NCBI GenBank assembly: GCA_946186225.1
Contig: CAMHMK010000002.1
Location: 1 to 55,970, forward strand
From: an uncultured Clostridia bacterium
GTDB taxonomy: Bacteria > Bacillota > Clostridia > Oscillospirales > Oscillospiraceae
DNA length: 55,970 bases
Direction of reading: 5' to 3'
This document shows, piece after piece, positions 47,329 through 55,970 of this stretch. The notes below the pieces were generated by a model, which had not been told where the DNA came from, searched no databases, and saw only the letters and a program-made list of their open reading frames with translations. Each line of letters starts with the position of its first letter. The stretch's first letter is position 1. The position numbers and the translations under genes are program-made.

Positions 47329-48257
47329 ACCTCCGATTTTGAAGAACGGTAGTTTTCGTAAGAGGGATCCAGCTCCACGAGCTCGAAGAAATTGTCGATC
47401 TCCATGATATCGGACTTGGCGCATGGGCGGATCTCCACGCGGTATCGGTCCCGATAGAGGACCAGGGGAATGAATTCCCAGAAGAGGTCCTTCCCTTCCG
47501 GCTCGGTCTCATAGGCGCGGCGGAAATCTGCGCGCAGCTTCGCACTGTCGGCCCGGTCCCAATAGGCAATTTCATACTGATTGAAGCAGTAGACGCCGCC
47601 CTTCTGATAGTGACCGGTGAAGCCGTTTTCGAAGGTGAAGCACCAGTCGTCGGTCTCCTCGGCATAGGAGGCCAGGTAGTTGGTCCGATAGTGGTACTTG
47701 TGGATGACCTTGGGATTCGTTACCAGCAGATCCCCGGCGCAGATATAGCAGTTGTCAATCTTCTCCCCTGCCGCCAGGGCCGAAGAAATGTTGTTTTCAG
47801 TCTCGTAGGCGTCGTTATCCCGGAACTGCAGGAAGGGATATTTTTCCAGCAGGACGTCAAAGTCCGCCTTGCGATAGCCGCGCACGATCGTGATATCCCG
47901 GATGTCTCTGGCGATCAGGGCGTCAAGAAGACGGTCGATGATGCGCACGCCGTTCACCCGAACCAAGGGCTTTGGCGTATCAAGCGTGACCGGGGCCATC
48001 CGCGATCCGAAGCCTGCGGCAAAGATGACGGCCCGCTCCACCCGATAGGGCTCCAGGGCCGCCAGCCCTGCGGCTGTGATGCGCAGCTCATCGCCGGATG
48101 CCTCCAGAAGTCCGCGCTCGGTCAACGAGGTGCGGACCCGGATGATCTGCGTGCCGGACAGAGCCAGGGCGTCGGTCAGACTTCGCCAAGGATACACGCC
48201 GGGGCCGTTTTCGGCCACATGCGCCAGCAGATCAAATTCATATCGAGAAAGCTCCAT
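47325..48257 (-). CDS. winged-helix-fused nucleotidyltransferase (LicC-like)
   Basis: YRVERAVIFAAGFGSRMAPVTLDTPKPLVRVNGVRIIDRLLDAL; N-terminal winged-helix-like region ending LRITAAGLAALEP. Confidence 0.88.
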   Translation of the reverse strand: MELSRYEFDLLAHVAENGPGVYPWRSLTDALALSGTQIIRVRTSLTERGLLEASGDELRITAAGLAALEPYRVERAVIFAAGFGSRMAPVTLDTPKPLVRVNGVRIIDRLLDALIARDIRDITIVRGYRKADFDVLLEKYPFLQFRDNDAYETENNISSALAAGEKIDNCYICAGDLLVTNPKVIHKYHYRTNYLASYAEETDDWCFTFENGFTGHYQKGGVYCFNQYEIAYWDRADSAKLRADFRRAYETEPEGKDLFWEFIPLVLYRDRYRVEIRPCAKSDIMEIDNFFELVELDPSYENYRSSKSEV

Positions 48258-48284
48258 CCTGATCCCCTCTAAATCCTTGCGGTT

Positions 48285-49532
48285 TTAGTTGTTCTCTTGC
48301 GGCTGCTCCTGCTCCAATTCGCGCAGCTTCTCCATAAGATAGTCCGCAGCGCGGACGGCGCCTTCTCCGGGGTGCATCCAGACCTCCTCGCGGGCACGGT
48401 CGCGTGCCTTCTGATAGGCAGGATTGTCCCGCAGATCGTCGATGGACTCCTTGATCCGGTCCAACATCCCCTCATCCAGGCACTTGCCGATGCGGGGCAG
48501 GGTCTCCAGCGTCCAGAGCTCGTCCTTGAGCCAGTAGGAGTCGTAAGGGCCCTTGTCAAATTTGGCGTTGTGATAGATGACAGGCTTGTCAAAGACCAGC
48601 GCGTAATCGAAGATTACGCCTGAGAAGTCGGAGATCATCACGTCGGAGCTGCGCAGCACGTCGAAGTTGTCCGTGTCGCGGTTCCATGAGAAACGGTCGG
48701 TATCAGGAAATTGCTTCATCAGGCGGTCGATCATCTCCGTCTCTGACTGGAAGGACTGGGGATGCGGACGAACGACGACGCGGTAACCGGTGTCGATCAG
48801 CGCCTGGAGAATGCGCTCGCCGTAAAGGCTCAGGAGGGCACTCTTGCCCCAGGAGGGAGCGAGCAGGACCGTGAACTCGTGCTGCGGCAGGGCCGGAGCC
48901 TCGGCCAGCCGCTTGCGCATGACGTCCAGATAGGGAATGCCGACGTAGCAAACCTCCTTGGCCGGAAGATTTCGCTGGCCCTCCAGGTCCCGGAGCTGAT
49001 CCTCCTGGAATTTGCCGGACAGGAGCAGGGCGTCGTAGTAGTCGACGCCGAACATCCGGTATCCGGCCAGGTTTCCGGCAGCATGGAGGATGTGGACGTA
49101 CCAGCGCACGTCCTTGGAGCGCTTCCACTGATAGACGTCCAGGCCGGGCGTCGTGGAAAGCAGGATGTCGGTGTGCAGGACGTTGAGCACGGCAAAGGCC
49201 TTGTCCCCCTTGCCGATGAACTCGGCATGGACGTGCGGAAGGTCTGCCTTCAGGGCGGGGTCGTCCTCCGAGGCCGTCAGATAGGAGACGTCCTGGCCGC
49301 GGGCATTCAGCTCCCGGCAGATCGGGGAAAAGACGTTCCAGTAGCGCTTGTCATCCGAGAAGATCGTGAGCGCAGCCTTCTGCTCGGCCTTGGCCTTGCC
49401 GCCTGCAGCACGGAAGCGCAGCTTCATCCACAGGGCACGCGCAGCGTAGATGCCTGCGCCGAATACGCCCATCAGGACCGTAAACAGCATGCTGCCCGTG
49501 CCGGGATCGATATATAAAAACGTTGGATACAT
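48285..49532 (-). CDS. CDP-glycerol:glycerophosphate glycerophosphotransferase (TagB/TagF type)
   Basis: YHILHAAGNLAGYRMFGVDYYDALLLSG-type region; VLLAPSWGKSALLSLYGERIL; VVRPHPQSF; SDVMISDFSGVIFDYALVFDKPVIY. ATG 49532. Confidence 0.86.
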   Translation of the reverse strand: MYPTFLYIDPGTGSMLFTVLMGVFGAGIYAARALWMKLRFRAAGGKAKAEQKAALTIFSDDKRYWNVFSPICRELNARGQDVSYLTASEDDPALKADLPHVHAEFIGKGDKAFAVLNVLHTDILLSTTPGLDVYQWKRSKDVRWYVHILHAAGNLAGYRMFGVDYYDALLLSGKFQEDQLRDLEGQRNLPAKEVCYVGIPYLDVMRKRLAEAPALPQHEFTVLLAPSWGKSALLSLYGERILQALIDTGYRVVVRPHPQSFQSETEMIDRLMKQFPDTDRFSWNRDTDNFDVLRSSDVMISDFSGVIFDYALVFDKPVIYHNAKFDKGPYDSYWLKDELWTLETLPRIGKCLDEGMLDRIKESIDDLRDNPAYQKARDRAREEVWMHPGEGAVRAADYLMEKLRELEQEQPQENN

Positions 49533-49558
49533 TTGTTTTTCTCCTTTGACGATCCGGC

Positions 49559-52333
49559 TTAGCGATAGCCGATGTATTCCCAGTTTTCTCCCACGCGGAC
49601 GTCGTCGTGGACGGAGAACCACTTGCAGGGCAGGAAGGCAACGCCGTTGTTCTTTGCAACATTCCAGTTGTAGGAATAGGTCGCGTGCTGCTCCGGCGCG
49701 TACTTCATCTCATCGGTGATCGGCTTTCCGGTGAATGGGTTCACCGGGTTCTCGATCAGGCCGGAGAAGGCGATTGTCGGCGTGTCGGCGTTCGTCATGA
49801 AGCGCTCATCCACGGTAAAGCCCTTGCTGTTGAAGTCCTTTACCATCAGCATGCACTGGAGCATCATCATGTCCTCGACGTCCTTGTCGTCATCCACGTC
49901 ATGCAGCAGGTCCCGGAAGAATTGCAGATACCAGCCGTGGTCGGAAACGATGATGATGCGCGTATTGTCGTAGAGATCGTTCTCGCGCAGATAGTCGAAC
50001 CATTCTCCCAGCGCAAGGAAGGCCGCCATATTCGCATGATAGTGCGTTACCTGCATCTCGTTGCTCAGATAGAGGGTGCTGCCGTCGGCCGCGGTGCGGG
50101 GATTGTGCGCGGCTTCATAGTCGGTATCGTCCACATAGGCGGCGGGAACATAGTCCGGCTCCTGCAGGAGGACCGGGCGGTGCGGAAGCTCGTTGTCCAT
50201 GGCGAAGAAGGTGTTGCCCGAGGATTCGATCCGCGTGATTGAAGGAAGGTTCTTGAGCACCATGTAATTGTTCATGAAGCCCTTGTCAAATCCGGAGGCC
50301 GTGTAATCGGAGAGCATCGTCTGAACGGAGGTATCCGCCTCCTCCTGGACGGCCGCGGCGTCGGCCCTGTTGTAGTTGCCGTTGTCATAGAGCGTCTTCT
50401 GCAGGATCAGAGGTGCCGACTTGAAGAGGCTGTAGCAGAAGAAGTTTCGGTTCAGGAGGAAGTCTGTATCCTCCTGGGATCTGGTGCCGCGGTTGAATCT
50501 GCCGTCCTTGGCAAAGTAGGTGTGCATCCCGGGGTAATCGTCAAAGATGCTGTAGTCGGAGGGCTTTTTGTAGCCGCAATAGGGCAGGTCGCAGATCGTG
50601 ACCTCGTAGCCCGCATGGTAGAACAGGTCCGGCATCAGCTTCATCGACTCGTCGTGCTTTTCCTGGAGGAGCTGATCGGTTCTGGCGTTCATCTCTTCCG
50701 GCGTGTACTCATAGCCGCCGAAGACGCCGGTCACGCCGAAATTCGTGCATACGCCGTAGCTCATCGAGTTCGGGTAGTAGGTAAAGCCGTCAAAGGCTTC
50801 CTTGAGCTCCGGCTTTTCGTTCATCATGTAGGGGACCATGGAGGCAACTGCGCGATCCATCATCAGGACGACCACATTTTTGCCGGTCTTGCTCAGGCGG
50901 ATCTGAAGCTGCTCATCCGTCCGTTCCATCTGCGTCCGGATGGCGGAATACTCTTTTTGGATCCCGAACACATTGGTAACCGACATTCCAAAGGCAGCAA
51001 AGCAGAGTGCGCCGACCAAAAGGCGTAGCATCGCCTGCTTTTTCTTCCAGATCACATAGAGCAGGGCGGTCAAGGCCAGAAGGACACCTGCATTGAGGAA
51101 CATCTGACCGACGGTGTTCTTGGGATGGACGTCAAAGCGAAGCATCTCGGAGAGGTTGCCGTAGCCGGTGCCGAAGAAGAGATAGTCCACGGCAGCGCCA
51201 ACAGCCAGGGCAGAGATTGCAAGGCCTAAGATGCGCTTGCCCCTGCCGTCTGCCAGGTGATAAAAAATCTCGAACCAGACCAGGAAGGTACCCGCCGCCA
51301 ACAGCGCAGAATTCAGCAAATAATTCAGCGGAGAACGGGGCGCCAGATTGTCAACGAATTCCGAGGTGGAATCCCGGATGACGCCGGACGGGATCAGCAG
51401 GCCGGTCAGGATCATCAGGAGAAGGCAGCCCAGGAAGAAGCCAAAGCGTTCCGGCTTTTCGACCCGAACGGCGGGACGGGCAGCGCGGGTTTTGGCGCGG
51501 AGGGCCAGGAGCAGCGGCAGCTGCAGAGCCAGCAGGATCAGCGTCAGGAAGAACTTCATCCTCGCTGTCTCCACAGTGTGGAAGAAGAGGAAATAAACTG
51601 CCCCAAAAACGCTGACGGCAGAGAAGATAATTCCCAGCACCAGTCCGGGCCGCTTCATCTTGTAGAAGACGTTTTTCAGCAGGGAGAACAGGTTGTTGAG
51701 GGTCCAGTAGAAAACGAGACCTGCCGGGGAATTATAGAGCAGGACAAGGAACACCACGGCCAGGCCGTAGGTCTGGAGCTTGCTCTTGAGGGGGAAGCCC
51801 CGCATGTAGATGGACGCGGAGATATAGTTGATGGCCGTCATCAGAATGGGCAGAAGATTCAGCGTAAGGCCGAAGATCTTCAGCATTCCGTCCGGCGCGC
51901 CCATGTCGGCGATCGGTCCGAAGCTCATGCCGCGCAGCAGCTGGAGGCCGGAAAGGAACCGATAAGCCGCAGTGAAGAAGGGTACCTGTAAAAGCAGAGA
52001 GATCGAGCCCTTGAAGACATCCGTCTGCTTGTAGTCGTTCTGACGGTAGTAGGTCTGGAGCATCATGAAGCGCTCGTTGCCCTTGAAGGTCTTCTTGATA
52101 TGGGCGACGCCATCCTGCATTTGCGCAGCCTTGTCGCGCTGTTCCCGCTGCAGGGCGTCTGCGCGGCGATAGAGCGGCAAAACCAGGAAATTGATGGCCA
52201 GGCTCAGAAAAATAATGGCAATTCCGTGGTTGCCGACCAGGCGGTCTGCAATTGCGAAGATTACCTCAAACATCAGCTCCAGCGGCCCAATCAGCAGCTT
52301 GTAGAGCGCGGTTCCGAGAGACAAGTGAATCAT
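49559..52333 (-). CDS. YidC/Oxa1-type membrane insertase domain fused to an alkaline-phosphatase-superfamily (sulfatase/phosphoglycerol transferase-like) domain
   Basis: N-terminus: GNHGIAIIFLSLAINFLVLPLYRRADALQREQRDKAAQMQDGVAHIKKTFKGNERFMMLQTYYRQNDYKQ...LLQVPFFTAAYRFL (Oxa1); C-terminus: GKNVVVLMMDRAVASMVPYMM...TRIIIVSDHGWYLQFFRDL (sulfatase fold). ATG 52333 fits the promoter position. Confidence 0.88.
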   Translation of the reverse strand: MIHLSLGTALYKLLIGPLELMFEVIFAIADRLVGNHGIAIIFLSLAINFLVLPLYRRADALQREQRDKAAQMQDGVAHIKKTFKGNERFMMLQTYYRQNDYKQTDVFKGSISLLLQVPFFTAAYRFLSGLQLLRGMSFGPIADMGAPDGMLKIFGLTLNLLPILMTAINYISASIYMRGFPLKSKLQTYGLAVVFLVLLYNSPAGLVFYWTLNNLFSLLKNVFYKMKRPGLVLGIIFSAVSVFGAVYFLFFHTVETARMKFFLTLILLALQLPLLLALRAKTRAARPAVRVEKPERFGFFLGCLLLMILTGLLIPSGVIRDSTSEFVDNLAPRSPLNYLLNSALLAAGTFLVWFEIFYHLADGRGKRILGLAISALAVGAAVDYLFFGTGYGNLSEMLRFDVHPKNTVGQMFLNAGVLLALTALLYVIWKKKQAMLRLLVGALCFAAFGMSVTNVFGIQKEYSAIRTQMERTDEQLQIRLSKTGKNVVVLMMDRAVASMVPYMMNEKPELKEAFDGFTYYPNSMSYGVCTNFGVTGVFGGYEYTPEEMNARTDQLLQEKHDESMKLMPDLFYHAGYEVTICDLPYCGYKKPSDYSIFDDYPGMHTYFAKDGRFNRGTRSQEDTDFLLNRNFFCYSLFKSAPLILQKTLYDNGNYNRADAAAVQEEADTSVQTMLSDYTASGFDKGFMNNYMVLKNLPSITRIESSGNTFFAMDNELPHRPVLLQEPDYVPAAYVDDTDYEAAHNPRTAADGSTLYLSNEMQVTHYHANMAAFLALGEWFDYLRENDLYDNTRIIIVSDHGWYLQFFRDLLHDVDDDKDVEDMMMLQCMLMVKDFNSKGFTVDERFMTNADTPTIAFSGLIENPVNPFTGKPITDEMKYAPEQHATYSYNWNVAKNNGVAFLPCKWFSVHDDVRVGENWEYIGYR

Positions 52334-52381
52334 CCTTTGCTTTTCCCATAACGGGTGTTTTTTAGAATTAACCAATAATGT

Positions 52382-52410
52382 ATCTTATAAAAAAATACCC
52401 CGCTTGTCAA
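52382..52410 (-). promoter_or_regulatory. sigma70-type promoter for the YidC-sulfatase operon
   Basis: Reverse strand TTGACA (52405-52410), 17-bp spacer, TAAGAT (52382-52387). Confidence 0.65.
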
Positions 52411-52472
52411 GTCTGAAAACATGTTTGCGTGCCATTTCGCGTCAATGCTCTCTTGTTTTTTCATTTTTCCGG

Positions 52473-52501
52473 TTGAATCTCGTCGGCTGCCGTGATATAA
52501 T
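52473..52501 (+). promoter_or_regulatory. sigma70-type promoter for the nucleotidyltransferase-aminotransferase operon
   Basis: TTGAAT (52473-52478), 17-bp spacer, TATAAT (52496-52501). Confidence 0.7.
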
Positions 52502-52556
52502 CCAATCAATCTCTCTGCAGACGATTTCAATCATTATTCAGATACAGGTGAACGAT

Positions 52557-54362
52557 ATGCAAGCAGTTATCCTCGCCGCCGGTATGGGCAAACGCCTGAA
52601 GCATTTGACGGCAAACAATACCAAGTGTATGGTTAAGGTCAACGGGGTTCCGATGATCGATCGGATGCTCTCCCAGCTCGACAGCCACCATCTGTCCCGG
52701 ATCATCCTGGTTGTCGGATATGAGGGAGAGAAGCTCAAGGACCACGTCCGCAGCCTCTCCATCGAGACTCCGATCATTTTTATCGACAATCCGGTCTATG
52801 ACAGGACCAACAACATCTACTCCCTGGCGCTGGCCCGGGAGAACCTCTGCGCGGAGGACACCCTCCTGCTCGAATCCGATCTGATTTTTGAGGATTCGGT
52901 CCTGGATCTCCTTCTGGAGGATCCGCGTCCGAATCTGGCGCTGGTCGATAAGTATGAGAGCTGGATGGACGGAACCTGCGTCCTGCTGGACGAGGACGAC
53001 GGAATCGACTCCTTTGTTCCCAAGCAGAGCTTCCGATACGACGAGATCGCCAGCTATTATAAGACCGTCAACATCTATAAGTTCAGTCGGGAGTTCTCTC
53101 AGAAGCAGTATGTGCCGTTCCTTGAGGCATACGTCAAGGCGCTGGGCGAAAACGAATACTATGAGCAGGTGCTGCGCGTGATCACCATGCTCAACCACAC
53201 CTCCATCCGGGCCAGGCGCCTGTCCGGACAGCGCTGGTACGAGATCGATGACGTTCAGGACCTGGATATTGCTGAGTCCATCTTCACTGACAATATCTCT
53301 GCGCGCGCAGCCCGGCTCCAGGCTAGGTTCGGGGGCTACTGGCGTTACCCGGGGATGCTGGATTTCTGCTATCTGGTCAACCCATATTTCCCGCCCAAAC
53401 GGATGAGCGACGAGATCAAAGCCAGCTTCGAAACCCTGCTGACCCAGTATCCCTCCGGCATGCACATCAATTCCCTTCTGGCAGCCAAGGATTTTGGCCT
53501 GGCGGAGCGGAGCATTCTGGTGGGAAACGGCGCGGCAGAGCTGATCAAGTCCTTTATGGAGCGGCTCACCGGCAAGGTCGGAATCATTCGTCCGAGCTTT
53601 GAGGAGTATGGTCATCGCTATGAGAATCAGGTCGAATACCGACCGGAGAATCCCGACTTCTCCTACACTGCCGACGATGTCATTCAGTTCTTTTCCGTGC
53701 ATCCGGTCCAGAATCTGGTCCTGATCAATCCGGACAATCCAAGCGGAAACTATATCCCGAAGGAAGGAATACTCCGAATCGTCTCCTGGGCAAAGACGCA
53801 GACGATGACGCTTCTGGTGGACGAGAGCTTCGTGGACTTTGCCGACGAGGAGGACAGCAGTCTGCTCCATCAGACTCTGCTCGACCGGAATCCCCATCTG
53901 TTCGTAATGAAAAGTATCTCCAAGTCCTACGGCGTTCCCGGGCTGCGGCTCGGCATTTTGGCCTCCGGGGATGAAACTGCGATCGCGGAGATGAAAAAAG
54001 ACGTCTCGATCTGGAACATCAATTCCTTCGCTGAATTCTATCTGCAGATCGAGGAAAAATATCAGTCTGATTACCGGGCCGGCCTGATTCGCTTCCGTGC
54101 AGAGCGCGCCAGATTCGCCGCGAAGCTGGCTGAAATTCCCGGTCTGCGGGTGATTCCCTCCCAGGCAAACTATCTGATGGTGGAACTGACCAAGCCGGAG
54201 CAGAAGGCCAAGGACCTCCTGGCCTCCCTCCTGGCAAACTACAACCTGCTGGTCAAGGAGCTGACCGCAAAAACGGGCGGCCAATATCTCCGTTTCGCCG
54301 TTCGGGATACCAACGATAACGACCGCCTGCTGGCGGCATTGCGGAAGGAGCTTGCAATATGA
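52557..54362 (+). CDS. nucleotidyltransferase fused to a class I/II PLP-dependent aminotransferase (HisC-like)
   Basis: MQAVILAAGMGKRLKHLTANNTKCMVKVNGVPMIDRML; LVGNGAAELIKSFMERL, LVLINPDNPSGNYIPKE, LVDESFVDFADEE, SISKSYGVPGLRLGILAS. Confidence 0.9.
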   Translation: MQAVILAAGMGKRLKHLTANNTKCMVKVNGVPMIDRMLSQLDSHHLSRIILVVGYEGEKLKDHVRSLSIETPIIFIDNPVYDRTNNIYSLALARENLCAEDTLLLESDLIFEDSVLDLLLEDPRPNLALVDKYESWMDGTCVLLDEDDGIDSFVPKQSFRYDEIASYYKTVNIYKFSREFSQKQYVPFLEAYVKALGENEYYEQVLRVITMLNHTSIRARRLSGQRWYEIDDVQDLDIAESIFTDNISARAARLQARFGGYWRYPGMLDFCYLVNPYFPPKRMSDEIKASFETLLTQYPSGMHINSLLAAKDFGLAERSILVGNGAAELIKSFMERLTGKVGIIRPSFEEYGHRYENQVEYRPENPDFSYTADDVIQFFSVHPVQNLVLINPDNPSGNYIPKEGILRIVSWAKTQTMTLLVDESFVDFADEEDSSLLHQTLLDRNPHLFVMKSISKSYGVPGLRLGILASGDETAIAEMKKDVSIWNINSFAEFYLQIEEKYQSDYRAGLIRFRAERARFAAKLAEIPGLRVIPSQANYLMVELTKPEQKAKDLLASLLANYNLLVKELTAKTGGQYLRFAVRDTNDNDRLLAALRKELAI

Positions 54363-55429
54363 AAATCTGTGTGATCGGCGGCGGCAATATCGGTACGCTC
54401 TGCGCCTCAGAGCTGGCCGCCGGCGGCTGTGAGGTCGCCATGTACACCTCCCGCCCGGAAACCTGGTCGAGGATTCTTCGTGTTTACGATGCAGATGAAA
54501 ACCTGCTCCTGGAGACCGACCGCGTAAGGGCGACGGACGATTTGGCCGAGGCCGTCTCCGGCGCGACCCAGATCTGGATCACGCATCCCGCGTTTCTGTT
54601 TGAAGCCCTGGCAAAGCAGCTGCTGCCTCATGTCAGGGCAGGCCAGATGCTGCTGGTCATCCCCGGCAGCGGCGGCGCGGAGTTCTCCTTTCAGCCTCTG
54701 CTGGAAAAAGGCTTGATCCTCTGCGGTCTGCAGCGTGTCCACTGCATCGCCCGGTTGAAGAAAAAAGGCGAGAGCGTCTACGCTCTCGGACGAAAGCCGT
54801 CTCTGGCCCTCGGTGCGATCCCGGCCGGAGCAGCTCCCCTCTGGGCCGCGGAGATCGCGCGTCTGCTCAGTATTCCCTGCGAGGCCCTGCCCAATTACCT
54901 GTCTGTCACGCTGACGCCCTCCAACCCCATCCTGCACACTTCCCGCCTGTATTCCATGTTCCGCGATTACGTCCCAGGAATGGTCTGGGATCACAACATC
55001 CGTTTCTATGAGGAATGGACGGACGAGGCCAGCCGGATCATGCTGGCCTGTGACGCAGAGCTCCAAGCACTCTGCGAGCTTCTGCCGCTCGACCTGCAGG
55101 ACGTCAAGTCCCTGCGCGTACACTATGAGTCCGATACTGCTGAGAAGATGACCGCCAAGATCCGGGGGATCCGCGCCTTCCGCGGCATCACCAGTCCGAT
55201 GAAGCAAACCGAGGCGGGATGGATCCCTGATTTTGAATCCCGGTACTTCACGGCCGACTTCCCCTTTGGGCTGAAGATTATCCGTGACATCGGCTCGCTG
55301 GCCGGTGTTCCGATGCCGAACATCAACTGCCTCTGGGAGTGGTATGAGAAGACCGCACGTCTGCCGGGCGGCGCCAGTTTTCAGCTGCGGGAAGCATCCG
55401 TGGAGGCCCTGGTCAGGCTGTACGCATGA
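54359..55429 (+). CDS. NAD/NADP octopine/nopaline dehydrogenase family protein
   Basis: MKICVIGGGNIGTLCASELAAGGCEVAMYTSRP Rossmann motif; LSVTLTPSNPILHTSRLYSMF catalytic-type region; ATGA overlap with upstream gene. Confidence 0.87.
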   Translation: MKICVIGGGNIGTLCASELAAGGCEVAMYTSRPETWSRILRVYDADENLLLETDRVRATDDLAEAVSGATQIWITHPAFLFEALAKQLLPHVRAGQMLLVIPGSGGAEFSFQPLLEKGLILCGLQRVHCIARLKKKGESVYALGRKPSLALGAIPAGAAPLWAAEIARLLSIPCEALPNYLSVTLTPSNPILHTSRLYSMFRDYVPGMVWDHNIRFYEEWTDEASRIMLACDAELQALCELLPLDLQDVKSLRVHYESDTAEKMTAKIRGIRAFRGITSPMKQTEAGWIPDFESRYFTADFPFGLKIIRDIGSLAGVPMPNINCLWEWYEKTARLPGGASFQLREASVEALVRLYA

Positions 55430-55576
55430 CCATCCGCTCCCGGTGACGTCAGTTCGCAGCCAAGACCACACATCACGACGACAAATAGACCCGCGGGTCC
55501 GGGAGGCGCATGGCGGTCTCCCCTTCCCGCGGGAAACAATTTCGGAAACGAATTTTGCGATCTCCGAAAAAAAGTC

Positions 55577-55605
55577 TTGATTTTTACAGATGGATGCTGT
55601 ATAAT
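55577..55605 (+). promoter_or_regulatory. sigma70-type promoter for the tRNA pair
   Basis: TTGATT (55577-55582), 17-bp spacer, TATAAT (55600-55605). Confidence 0.7.
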
Positions 55606-55640
55606 ACGCGCGTGTGGTCGGCAAACCCGATCCTTCATTC

Positions 55641-55717
55641 GGGCCTTTAGCTCAGTTGGTTAGAGCTCCCGGCTCATAACCGGTTGGTCCTGGGTTCGAG
55701 TCCCCGAAGGCCCACCA
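55641..55717 (+). tRNA. tRNA-Met (CAT)
   Basis: GGGCCTT...AAGGCCC acceptor, CTCATAA anticodon loop, GGTTCGAGTCC T-arm, encoded CCA. CAT could also be tRNA-Ile2. Confidence 0.92.
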
Positions 55718-55720
55718 TAT

Positions 55721-55796
<76 letters not shown>

Positions 55797-55801
55797 TCAG
55801 G

Positions 55802-55834
55802 AAAACCTTGAAATCTCCGGATTTCAAGGTTTTT
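55802..55834 (+). terminator. rho-independent terminator after the tRNAs
   Basis: AAAACCTTGAAATC / GATTTCAAGGTTTTT with 4-nt loop. Confidence 0.85.
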
Positions 55835-55970
55835 CTCTGCTTTTCGCCGTTTTTCAGCGAAATAGCCATCGGTTTTGGCGACCGCCGCGATTGTTTTCCC
55901 TTATGGTTTCCCTTACACAATCAGACTAACTATTAAAAGTCAAGCCCTAAAAGCAGAAAAGTTTTGAATT

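Noticed and set aside
52527-54284. 585-aa minus-strand ORF opposite the NTase-aminotransferase fusion
   Set aside because: Antisense shadow; plus strand has NTase and PLP motifs and promoter/RBS.

Overview
The window looks like a chromosomal segment from an anaerobic Firmicute (Clostridia-like, inferred from gene content only). From left to right it contains: (1) the 5' part of a transposase gene cut by the left edge, and a bacterial sugar transferase; (2) a three-subunit molybdenum hydroxylase (xanthine dehydrogenase family) followed by an unusual cluster: a large Fe-S/flavin oxidoreductase, two HypB-family GTPases, a second paralogous oxidoreductase and HypA, with no hydrogenase or other Hyp genes in view; (3) a CDP-alcohol phosphatidyltransferase, an amidohydrolase, a small surface protein and a CsoR-family regulator; (4) a housekeeping block on the minus strand: ClpE/ClpC-type ATPase, DUF5711-like protein, TruA, EcfT-EcfA2-EcfA1, rRNA methyltransferase, class A PBP with a zinc-ribbon insert, and L19; (5) a galactan-type locus with two GH53 enzymes around an unfamiliar ~610 aa protein, an AraC regulator and a sugar ABC importer; (6) CsoR-CopA, DeoC and TpiA; (7) a surface-decoration locus: LicC/LicA fusion, YtcJ-like amidohydrolase, a second winged-helix-fused nucleotidyltransferase, a CDP-glycerol glycerophosphotransferase, a YidC/Oxa1-sulfatase fusion, a nucleotidyltransferase-aminotransferase fusion and an opine-type dehydrogenase; (8) tRNA-Met(CAT) and tRNA-Trp(CCA). 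The best candidates for undescribed biology are the HypA/HypB-HypB/paired oxidoreductase cluster and the surface-decoration locus. Family calls come from motif recognition without database searches.
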